The position numbers and the translations under genes were made by a program. Source: Agrostemma githago (lineage: Eukaryota > Streptophyta > Magnoliopsida > Caryophyllales > Caryophyllaceae). Taken from it: a stretch of 64,000 nt of DNA. The stretch lies in the NCBI GenBank assembly GCA_958450325.1, contig OY288257.1, forward strand, positions 60,465,938-60,529,937, in the 5' to 3' direction. The notes beneath the pieces were generated by a model. That model saw only the letters and a program-made list of their open reading frames with translations, was not told where the DNA came from and searched no databases. Shown here in pieces: positions 1 to 9,500 of this stretch (its first letter is position 1; every line of letters begins with the position of its first letter).

Positions 1-337
1 TAGCAACTTCGATATAGAATCAATCTTTCTATTGATGTCACAAATTATTTCCATTTGTTTCTTCATCTTTTTCTTCAAATCTTGTTGAATGGACACTTGA
101 TCAACTACATCCATTGTGTTGATATTTGTAACTTCTTTCGTTCTTCCTTTGCACCATTGAAACCATCCACATTCATCACATTTATAGTATAGCTTAAATG
201 GATTTGCCGCAGTTGATCCAGATGCTCGAATATTTGCTCTTCTATTGCATCTTACGCATGTTTTGTTTTCCACTTGAACTCCTCTAGCTTAGAGTTGAAC
301 TTGAATGTCGAGTTGAACTTGAATGTGAAACCGACAT
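1..337 (-). pseudogene. GRF-type zinc-finger protein gene, frameshifted and cut by the window edge
   Basis: Reading the minus strand from 288 to 1 gives an open frame with the pattern CVRCNRR, then NPFKLYYKC, then CGWFQWC. This is the Cys-x2-Cys ... Cys ... Cys layout with aromatic residues typical of GRF zinc fingers (single-stranded nucleic-acid binding in other family members). It is followed by a Lys/Gln/Ile-rich stretch that could be a coiled coil and runs off the window. The frame has a stop at 291-289 and no ATG before the zinc finger. A plausible start ATG lies at 337-335 behind a TATA box, but it is out of register by one base and ends at a TAG. A one-base change near 289 would explain this, so I read it as a broken gene or a sequencing error. 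An 18-bp tandem duplication (about 293-329) codes the repeated HSSST stretch at the N-terminus. Confidence 0.5.
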
Positions 338-401
338 TGTTGGAAGTTTGATTTGTGTGGATTTTTTTGTTCATATTCTATCAAAATAGAAAGGGATGTG
401 C

Positions 402-408
402 ATTTATA
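402..408 (-). promoter_or_regulatory. TATA box of the GRF zinc-finger gene
   Basis: TATAAAT on the minus strand, about 65 bases upstream of the ATG at 337-335. Position and sequence fit a plant core promoter. Confidence 0.45.
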
Positions 409-477
409 AGCATTTGTGTAAGGCTAGTTCAATAATCTAGCCGTTACTTTGCTTCAAAGAATCGCCCCTGTGCTTTC

Positions 478-798
478 AGGGGTACCATGTGAATAAAAAT
501 TTAACCTTAGGGGTACCATGGAAACAACCATCAAACTTTAAGGTTACCATGGGAATGCCTCTCTTTATGCTAAGGATTCTGAAAAGTAGTCATTGAGGGA
601 TGTAATTAATTTTCCCTCCCAAAATTAATTACTGTAGCACTTAATGATGCAGCTCTTAAACATAATTCAATGGCGTGATGACAAAAAATGGGATGTGGGC
701 AAATTGGGAACTAAACTACAAAACTCAAGGTTACCATGGGAACAAACTTAAAAGCGGGTGTACCATGTGTAATGTGACATAGTTCGGGGGTACCATGG
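478..798. repeat. Six dispersed direct copies of a GGTACCATGG-like motif
   Basis: Copies of the pattern G-G-(G/T)-TACCATG-(G/T)-(G/A) occur near 480, 511, 541, 728, 756 and 786, all in the same orientation, in otherwise AT-rich non-coding sequence. A related motif (GGTACA followed by TGGGAA) is found in the inverted repeats of the element at 29695-30172, so this is probably the remains of a related DNA transposon. I could not find its ends. Confidence 0.4.
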
Positions 799-840
799 GA
801 CTTTTCCCATTAATTTTTAAGCGGTAGGATGTATATAATA

Positions 841-1012
841 ATTTTAGCGGGCCGGGCGGGTTGGCCCGTTTCAAAATATTAGTGTCCATGCCCGGCCCAT
901 TTATTAGATCTGGTCGGGCTTGTCCGGCCCATTTATTTATTCGGGCTGAGCTTCGCTGTCCAAACCCGCTAAAATATCGGGCCGGACGGGTCGGACTATT
1001 CGGACGGTACGG
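841..1012. repeat. GGGCC-rich repeat, end of an older DNA element interrupted by the retrotransposon
   Basis: GC-rich sequence made of GGGCCGG and GGCCC words in an AT-rich setting. The retrotransposon landed in it: the sequence resumes after the 3' LTR at 15780 and ends with GATCAGCTCTA (15785-15795). That resembles the GTCAGCTCTA terminus of the similar GC-rich repeat at 30965-30974. This looks like the terminal part of a hAT-type non-autonomous element, which is an inference. Confidence 0.4.
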
Positions 1013-1017
1013 CCCAT
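1013..1017. repeat. Target site duplication CCCAT, left copy
   Basis: CCCAT directly precedes the 5' LTR and is repeated exactly at 15780-15784 after the 3' LTR. Five bases is the expected size for a Ty3/gypsy integration. Confidence 0.93.
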
Positions 1018-3311
1018 TGTAGAAACCCACATTTTGACCGCCAGGTGTCTATAGTAGGTCCCGCCAAACACCCGATGATGATAGGACGCAAACATGCTTT
1101 AATGGACTCGGATATGGGCTCGAAATCATGGACATTTGGTTTAGGCTTATTAAGGAGTACAAATCTCACAGAACGGACCTCAAATCCAGGCCCAGTAGGT
1201 CGTTTCGAGTCAAATAAGACTAATTTGGGTCGATTCCGGCACCAGGGGTAAAACCGTCTTTTAGCGACCGAGTCAAACCCGGTCAAAGATATTTTTTCCC
1301 GAGTCACACGAGCTGGCCGTGACACTGCACGGCTGATTTGGACTCAAACACCAAAAAAATCAGCTTCAAATAATATTAAACAAATCCGTTTAGGGATAGG
1401 ATTCGATCTTAAGTAGGAATTCTATCCGGAAACCGAATCAGAGATCGATCAAGCTCCCAGAACTCGGCTGAAACAGCCGAAATACTCCCACCAGCCGAGT
1501 ATCCTTGCCTTACTCACCAAGAAACGAGAAGTTTTATTTCCTCACGAACTCTCGTTTTCCTATCCAAACCGGTGTTTCTTGTCACACAAGCAAGACCACC
1601 GCAATTCCTATAAATAGGACCTTACGTCCGACAATTCAAAAAACATGAAATATCAACACAATAATCCCGACACACAATAATTTTTCAGAACTCGTATCTA
1701 AAAAATAAGTCTCGAAATCCACGTCCGAAGGAATACCGAAATAGCAACCAAAAAACCGACGAATCCATCCCGTCCAATCCGGCCGATCCACGCCCCACAT
1801 ACACACACAAAAACGTCCCAAAAACCGACACCTTAACTCACCCACATCATCTCGACGCTCACGTGCCCAAGCCACCGTCCGACGAGCCTTATTCCGAGTA
1901 AACAAAGCATGTAGGTTGAGGGTGTAAATCAAACCCGTCTTTTCTCCTTTCTCTCCCTAATCTCACGTTTTTTCTTCTTTTGTCCGTCGTTTTATTTATT
2001 TCTTTCGTCGATCGTCTAATTATTAATATGGGTCGTTCATCGCATCATATTTTTATTTATTTTCGATAGTAAAACTATTTTCAAATAACGTTCTTAAAAT
2101 ACGATACCGATTCTCTAATCGAATATCGTATCTACAAGAACTAAATTAATTTATTCTCGTCGATGCTAAATAAAATCGTTACATCTTTTTAAACAAAATT
2201 CGACGCTTTTTAACGCGGAGAGAATTAACATCTTTTTCGTTCAAAATTCTTTTTTTTTTATTTTTTTCGTTCAAAACGAACTTTCTTTCAAAACTTTTTT
2301 TAAAAGTCTTCGATATCGATTTCATAATCGAATATCGAATACGACGAATATCGAAAATATAAGTCGAGTATAAATTAATCCATATTTGTACGCGATTTAT
2401 AGGAATTAACGGTTTTCGAACAAAATAAAAAAAAAACCCGGCAGACCACCACGCGGGTCGCGCGCCTGCCAGGCGACCCGCGCGGCGGCCTGGTTCGCCC
2501 GGCCTCCTTTTTCTCGTTTCTTCGCTTTTCTATTTTTAATTCCTTTCGAACATTACATTAAAATGCGACTTTCGCGACATATTTTAATAAATACTTTTTT
2601 TCGACCTCGGTCAACACGTGTTAATCAATCACGTGTCATCAAATCTTTTCTAAAATCATGCATATTATTTATTTACATCTTTATTCGATTTATTCATCGT
2701 TACTAACTCGTTTTCTCGTGTTTGTAGCTTTTTATTTGTTTTTATCGTTTTATTAGACTAAAACGAACTCACATGCTAAAATAACTTTGACGTTATTAGT
2801 TTAATATGCATTAAACGACTTAGCAACCCATTTATTTATTTTTCTCACATGCTTAGGAAAATAATGTTTGCATATCATTCAACCGTCGAACTAACCCGTG
2901 TACACCAAAAACGAACGATATCCTAGTAAAGGCCGCTAAGTGCGGGCGGGGTTGGGTGTTCTTAGTGAACTTCCCAACACGTACCCTCACCCCTTACTCA
3001 GAACCATGGTTTCCGGATGTCCGAAACCATTGGCAACGAGAGTCATTCAATATACGATTAACCGCCCAGTCGGCATCGGTATCGATATGCAAAGGGACGA
3101 GCCCAATAAACTCTGACATCGGAAATGGGCCGTATTTTGTATACGGCCCACTACGACATAGAGTGGGCTCGAACGGTTCCGAATAACCACAAAATTCGGT
3201 GGCGACTCCTACTTCGATTTAAATTTCAATTTGACCATCTCATATGGAGATTCATTCGCCTCCCCAAACCCGCGCGTGGCCGCGTCGGGGTGGACCTATG
3301 TCATGTCCACA
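1018..3311 (+). repeat. 5' LTR
   Basis: 2294 bp, begins TGTAGA and ends CCACA. A TATA box is at 1609-1616. A GC-rich island with a short hairpin (stem CGCGGGTCG / CGACCCGCG) lies at about 2440-2512 inside otherwise AT-rich sequence. It differs from the 3' LTR at three substitutions that I found, plus two poly-T lengths. Confidence 0.95.
1609..1616 (+). promoter_or_regulatory. LTR TATA box
   Basis: TATAAATA in a CCTATAAATAGG context, about 590 bases into the LTR. It is followed by a leader without strong coding signal, and would start the genomic RNA around 1640. Confidence 0.7.
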
Positions 3312-3314
3312 ATT

Positions 3315-3332
3315 TGGCGACTCCGCTGGGGA
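3315..3332 (+). other. Primer binding site
   Basis: TGGCGACTCCGCTGGGGA starts three bases after the LTR end. The leading TGG pairs with a tRNA CCA tail. Tat/Ogre elements are known to use tRNA-Arg as primer, and this sequence is of that type, but I did not check it against a tRNA. Confidence 0.75.
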
Positions 3333-4380
3333 TCAACTGATGAGTCACTTACCATCGGCATCCCTAGGGTGAGACTCGAAAAGAAATCGTTCGAATAGTA
3401 ATGTACACGTTTTAGTTCAATGGGCCATGCATAACCCAATCTTTCCCGGGCCGGTTACTTGTGACCGACGTCCCACTATACCACGGTGCGTTCCCACTTG
3501 GACCCACTAAAGACATCGATGGTGGAACTCGTTTAGGTTTTGCGGCATGTCCTAAGACCCACTCGGCTTAGGGAGTCCGTCCTCAGTACGAGAAAGCCAT
3601 CGTTGTTGGTATAGACCCTATTAGACCGACCGAGACTTAGACTAGGAGCATACATGGTGTCGTTATACTGTCTCCGTGACTACATGCTACTTGGTCCGTG
3701 TCTCATCTTTTTAAAAAAACCGTGTTTTCAAAAAAAAAATTGCATCTTTTTCGAAAACCATCCATTTTTCAAACCCGGAAAGCTGCCGAATTTAGGACTT
3801 ATGATTTTGACTCAAAATAGCCTATTTCTAGCCGGTACGCTGTCCAAAACTTTTCAAAAACTCAAAGCCTCGGCCCAATTAACCTTTTTCCGATTTTCAA
3901 AAAGATTGGGCCGTCCAACCCGACTTTGCTCGGTTTTCAAAATTCAAATCCTCTTTTCAAACCTTCTTCTTCTTAGGACTTCCCGTATTTAGCAGTGTCG
4001 GGTCTTGTCATAAGTAGCAAGAGTCTATAGCGTCGAAACTCCGTCGATCTTACATCACGGGTTTCCACCCCATCCCAAGTCCGCCTTATTAGTCGAGGCA
4101 CGGCCCACCTACGTAGGACAAACTCCTTCAAAGGGAAGCCCACTTACACAATCGAGTCCAAAGTCTGGGGATTAGCTTACACGTAGGCCTTTTTTCGAAC
4201 GGGACTAGGCCCACTATGCCGAAACCCTGAAAAAAGCCCACCGTCCATGAGTCACCCGTCTAGGAGTCGGTTTTTAGTCCGTTTCCAAGTCTAGTAGTTT
4301 TTCTCGGGATGCACCTTTCGATCTGGGTCCGATTCTGATTACACGATGTTCTTACAGACAGGCCGCCTCACACTCGAACC
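3333..4380 (+). other. Retrotransposon leader between PBS and gag
   Basis: About 1 kb of untranslated leader, expected to hold packaging and dimerisation signals. I see no conserved protein. A 112-codon frame at 3654-3992 shows no recognisable motif and is probably chance. Confidence 0.6.
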
Positions 4381-6513
4381 ATGACTAAGGACTCAATCGA
4401 TCAGCTGAACACCGCCTTGGCCAAGATTCAAGAGCAACTCGACCGAATTAGGGGTGATCAGATCGCCATTGTTACCCGGGTTAGCGCCATCGAACAGGAC
4501 AAGCCCAAGGACGGAGATGAAGCTCATGGGCCATTAGCCGAATTGACTAGCGCAGTCATCAAATTGCAAGAGCAGGTCCATTTGTCGACCCATAACTCGA
4601 TCCATACGGAGAATGCTCGAAGTTACTCTCCCTTGACCGACCAATTGCCCGCCAATCTCAATTTAACGGGCCTCCCGATGTTTGACGGAACAGAAGACCC
4701 GGTATTACATATCCGGGTCTTCAAGGAGTTTATGGCCCTAAAAGGAGTCAAGTCAGACATGTTCAAGCATCTGTTTGCCTCCTCGCTAGAGAAGCACCCG
4801 AGAGCCTGGTTCTATAGGCTCGATTCCAAGAAGTACAAGTCTTGGGACGACGTAGCAACGGAATTCGCCCGGAACTACGCCAACAATACGGAGATCCAAA
4901 CCATGCGAACCCTGGAAGTAATGGCCCAGGAGCCTAAGGAAGGGTTTACGAAGTACCTTCAACGCTGGAGGGCTGAAAGTGTCAAACTGGTCGATAAGCC
5001 CAGTGAAAAAGTCCTAGTTGAAGCCTTTGTCAAGAATCTCCTGCCCGCCTACCGGATCCATCTCCGGTACGCTATCATACCGAGCTTCGCGGTCCTAACT
5101 GAAATGGGAACGAGAATCGAGGATGATTTAAGGATGGAAAGCCTCACTAAGGCCTCCACCAAAGGATACCAAGGGGCCAGCTCATCAACAAGCAAGCCCG
5201 CATCCGCCGCTGCCACTCGTAGCATTTTTGACGAGGTAAATCTACTCGATAACCCGTCCAAGAAGAATACGCCACCCCGAGTATTCACCGACATAGGTAC
5301 TACCTATGCGAATGCCTTACAAAGGCTTTCATCAAAACGCCTCATCGCCCCGATAGGCCCAACACCTGATCCTCCAGTTGAGCGTCGCTCTAAATTCTAC
5401 GACGCCCAAGCCTACTGCAAATACCATCAGGGTAAGGGACACGATACCGAGAAATGCTGGAAACTGAAGCATCTTATCCAGGATCTCATCGAAAGCGGGA
5501 AAATCCCTTTGCCCGGAGGTAAGCCCAACAACAAGGACAACCCGTTGGCCACCCACGCTATCTTCCCCGGAGAAATTATGGACTGCTCACACCTCATTTC
5601 CCCGTTTACCTCACAAATCAACGGGATCTGGTGTGACGATGAAGACGACGTCTATCTCACTAAGGGAGAAGCAGTCCCGATCACGCCCGAGGAGATTCAG
5701 AAGGTTAAGTCCAAAGCCTTAACCAGCAGTCAAGCCCTCATCACCACCGAACCATCGCCCAAAGCGGAGATTGTCCCGGAAGAGCCGCCAACTGCTGAAA
5801 AGGCTCTGGTAAAGCAGCTAAGCAAGACTCGAGTTGACCTCTCTATATGGCAACTCCTAGTTAGCTCTCAGGAACATCGAGAGGCACTCACTAAGGCCCT
5901 CGATCAAGTCAAGATCGACTCTATGGCTACTCCAGCTGAAATGGTAGCCACGGTTCTGCCCCACCTAAAGGGGAAAGCAAAAGAAGAAGGCCCGCTCATC
6001 ACCTTCTCCAATGCTGATCTGCCATCATTTGGGCCAGCCCACAACATGGCTCTCTACATCACGGTAATCTGTCGTGGAAAATATCTGCCCATGACCCTCA
6101 TTGACGATGGGTCCGCAGTCAACGTCCTTCCCTTAAGGACCGCCAAAGCCCTTGGTATCACCGAGGCCGACTACATTCCTACAACCCAAACTATCCAGGC
6201 TTTCGACGGGAGTCCAAAGTCCGTAGCCGGGGCCGTAAAACTCACTATCATAACGGGCCCGATAGAGAAGGAACTGGAGTTTCAAGTGATCGACGTGACC
6301 TCTTCCTTCAACCTTCTTCTAGGAAGACCCTGGATCCACTCGACCAGGGCTGTGTCCTCTACTCTGCATCGGAAGATCAAACTACCTTTGCATGATACCG
6401 TCATCACTCTAGAAGCCACGCCTATGACTGTGGCCAATTGCAACACATCGGGCCGCACCGATCTTTGGGGGTTCGACTTCATAGGGGCCATCGAAGAAGA
6501 ATACCTTTTCTGA
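4381..6513 (+). CDS. Gag-protease polyprotein of the Tat-lineage element
   Basis: 710 codons from ATG 4381 to UGA 6511-6513. The N-terminus (residues 5-50 and 65-80) is Leu/Gln/Glu-rich and likely coiled. Residues about 95-260 form the capsid-like retrotransposon gag domain (F.G...P..H...F, W.R.L, F...W). Near residue 341 is a zinc knuckle of the form Cys-x2-His-x4-His-x4-Cys (CKYHQGKGHDTEKC), the variant seen in Tat/Athila elements. The C-terminus holds an aspartic protease: DDGSAVNVLP near residue 572 carries the catalytic Asp, and NLLLGRPW is the flap-side motif. Gag would form the cytoplasmic particle and the protease would mature it. The frame continues without another stop from the UGA into pol, so pol is either made by readthrough or by restart at 6532. 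Confidence 0.93.
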   Translation: MTKDSIDQLNTALAKIQEQLDRIRGDQIAIVTRVSAIEQDKPKDGDEAHGPLAELTSAVIKLQEQVHLSTHNSIHTENARSYSPLTDQLPANLNLTGLPMFDGTEDPVLHIRVFKEFMALKGVKSDMFKHLFASSLEKHPRAWFYRLDSKKYKSWDDVATEFARNYANNTEIQTMRTLEVMAQEPKEGFTKYLQRWRAESVKLVDKPSEKVLVEAFVKNLLPAYRIHLRYAIIPSFAVLTEMGTRIEDDLRMESLTKASTKGYQGASSSTSKPASAAATRSIFDEVNLLDNPSKKNTPPRVFTDIGTTYANALQRLSSKRLIAPIGPTPDPPVERRSKFYDAQAYCKYHQGKGHDTEKCWKLKHLIQDLIESGKIPLPGGKPNNKDNPLATHAIFPGEIMDCSHLISPFTSQINGIWCDDEDDVYLTKGEAVPITPEEIQKVKSKALTSSQALITTEPSPKAEIVPEEPPTAEKALVKQLSKTRVDLSIWQLLVSSQEHREALTKALDQVKIDSMATPAEMVATVLPHLKGKAKEEGPLITFSNADLPSFGPAHNMALYITVICRGKYLPMTLIDDGSAVNVLPLRTAKALGITEADYIPTTQTIQAFDGSPKSVAGAVKLTIITGPIEKELEFQVIDVTSSFNLLLGRPWIHSTRAVSSTLHRKIKLPLHDTVITLEATPMTVANCNTSGRTDLWGFDFIGAIEEEYLF

Positions 6514-6531
6514 CCCTACTTTACTGTTAGC

Positions 6532-9500
6532 ATGAACCGGATGTTACAAAATCTGGGCTTCCTACCAGGGGTCACATCAAGGCCCGATCTCCCTGCAGGA
6601 AAAATCCTTGAAGTCCTTGACAACGGGAGAATTCAAACCGGTCTGGGCTACACCCTGACCCCAGAAAACAGGGGCCAAACCGAAACCGGTAAAGTCATCT
6701 TCGTCACGCCGGTGTTCAAGTCTGTCCAAACGGGCCTATATCGGCCCCCAACCACACGCCCTGGGACCCACTTGGCCCAGGTTTGCAACTACATACCCGA
6801 CGACATCTTCGCCTCTGATGCTAAGAATGTTGAGCCCGCGCTGGGTTTACTTTTCGGGGAGGAGCTCGCAACCCCGACACCAAAGGAGGAGCTAGTCAGC
6901 CTCATTCTCCGCAGCCGCACATTCGATCCATCCAAACTGATCTCGGATGTTAGATCCGGGACAGGTAAGAGAGCCTGGAGAAAGACTGTCAAGTGGACTG
7001 ACAGTCAAGGAAGGACTTTTAAGCTTATCACAGGAGAAGGAGAAATGCCAGAATCTGAGTCTGAGTCTGAGTCAGAGTCCGAGTCTGAGTCTGAGATTGA
7101 GTCTAGTGAGTCTGGTGCTAGGATCAGTCCTGTAACTCCCCCTCTCCCTTTAGCTGTTCCTGGTGCTTCGGGGTCTGTCCCGGGCACCCTGGCTATCCCG
7201 CCACTGACTAGCGATCAGATGGCAGCTCTTTTCGAGCTTTTCTCCCAATTTATGAATAATAACAACCGTTCTGCTTACGACTTGTCTCATTTTCAAAAAT
7301 TCCAAAATTTTCAAAATATTTTATGCAATGACATTGAGAAACCCGACGAACAGGTGTCCTTACCTCCATATCTAATCGAGCAACTAGAGCAGAGGGAATC
7401 CCGCAATCCGGTAATCGAAGAAACCGAATCTATCAACGTGGGAACAACCTTAGAACCTCAGATGCTTAAGATAGGGTTATCTCTAGATCCCAGGGAGAAA
7501 CAACAATTCATCGATCTCCTTCAAGAATTCAAAGACATCTTCGCATGGTCCTACAAGGACATGCCGGGGATAGACCGCGAAATAGCCGAGCACCATATAC
7601 CGATCAAGGAAGGGTTCAAACCGGTTAAGCAGAAACTCCGACGCATGAGGCCCGAATGGTCCCTCAAAGTCAAGGAGGAAGTTGACAAACAATTCAAGGC
7701 TGGGTTCATACGAGTCTCTGAGTATCCAGATTGGGTTGCAAACATTGTACCGGTCCCTAAAAAAGACGGAAAAGTGCGTGTCTGCGTGGACTTTCGGGAT
7801 CTTAACAAGGCAAGCCCGAAAGACGACTTCCCGTTACCACACATCGATATACTGGTGGATAACACAGCTGATCACGCCCTTCTATCATTCATGGACGGGT
7901 ATGCCGGGTACAATCAAATAAAAATGGCAGAGGAAGATATGGATAAGACCACCTTCATTACACCTTGGGGTACTTATTGCTATACCGTCATGCCATTTGG
8001 TCTCATTAATGCCGGGGCCACCTATCAACGAACCGCCACGACTTTATTACATGACATGATGCATAAAGAAGTGGAAGTTTACGTAGACGATATGATCGTC
8101 AAATCCAAGCACAGGGACGGTCACATCACCGCCCTGAGAAGATTTTTCACCCGATTACGCAAATACAACATGAGACTAAACCCTCAGAAATGCAGTTTCG
8201 GGGTAACCTCTGGCAAATTACTGGGTCACATCGTCAGCCAACGCGGTATCGAAGTCGATCCAGCTAAGATCAAGGCCATCACCGAGATGCAGCCTCCTAA
8301 GACCGAAAAGGAGATAAGAGGTTTTCTCGGAAAAGTCCAATACATCAGCCGGTTCATTTCAAAACTAACCATGGTGTGTGAACCGATCTTCAAGAAGCTA
8401 AAAATAGGGGAACGGTTACTATGGGACGACAAGTGTCAAGCAGCCTTCGACAGAATCAAGGAAATCTTGTCTTCACCGCCGGTCCTGATGTCACCTCAGC
8501 ACGGTTTACCTTTGTCGTTGTACCTAACCACGACAGAGACAGCCATGGGGGCTATGTTAGCTCAAACGGTCAACTCCGAAGAACGGGCAATATACTACAT
8601 CAGCAAAAAGTTTTTAGAGTACGAGTGTAAGTACACCATGCTCGAAAAGACGTGTTTGGCACTGGTCTGGGCCACTAAAAAGCTCCGTCATTACATGCTC
8701 AGCTATGAAGTACAGGTACTGTCAAGGATGGATCCGATCAAATATCTTTTCGAAAAGCCCATTCTCAACGGCAGAATATCAAGATGGACCCTGATGTTAG
8801 CAGAATTCGATCTAAAGTTCGTACCACTGAAAGCCATCAAGGGCCGAGTAGTAGCCGAATTTCTCGCTGACAGTCCCGTAGCCGAAGAAGGACACACCGA
8901 CACTTGGTCCTTCCCGGATGAAGATATTTTCCATACTGACACCGAGACATGGGATTTATACTTCGACGGAGCATCCAACTTCCGAGGATTTGGGGTCGGA
9001 ATCCTCCTAATCTCGCCAAGAGGGGAACATACTCCCGTATATATCAAATTGGACTTTGACGTCACTAATAACGCCGCTGAGTATGAAGCATGTATCCACG
9101 GGCTACAAGCCGCCGCCGATTTAGGGGTCACAAACCTCCGAGTACACGGCGACTCATCACTGGTCATTAACCAAGCACTCCAAAAATGGAAAACCCGAAA
9201 TGCCAATCTCGTGGCCTACCAGGCACGAGTAAGGGATCTCGAGAAACAATTCCAAAAGGTAGAATACATATACCTACCTCGGGAAGAAAATCAGTTCGCA
9301 GACGCACTTTCAAAACTGGCATCTTTACTAAATATTCCCGATCACATGACCAGCATGCCGATTTGCGTCGAAAGACGATCCGCGCCAGCATATATCCATG
9401 ACATCGAGGATATCGAGATACCCGATCCCGAACCATGGTATAAAGCAATCCAGACATATTTGACAATCGGGGAGTATCCACCTGGGACCGACAATCGAGC

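Noticed and set aside
1636..1932. 98-codon minus-strand frame in the 5' LTR, repeated at 14103-14399
   Set aside because: It is identical because the LTRs are identical, has no recognised motif and overlaps the leader just after the TATA box. No support as a gene.
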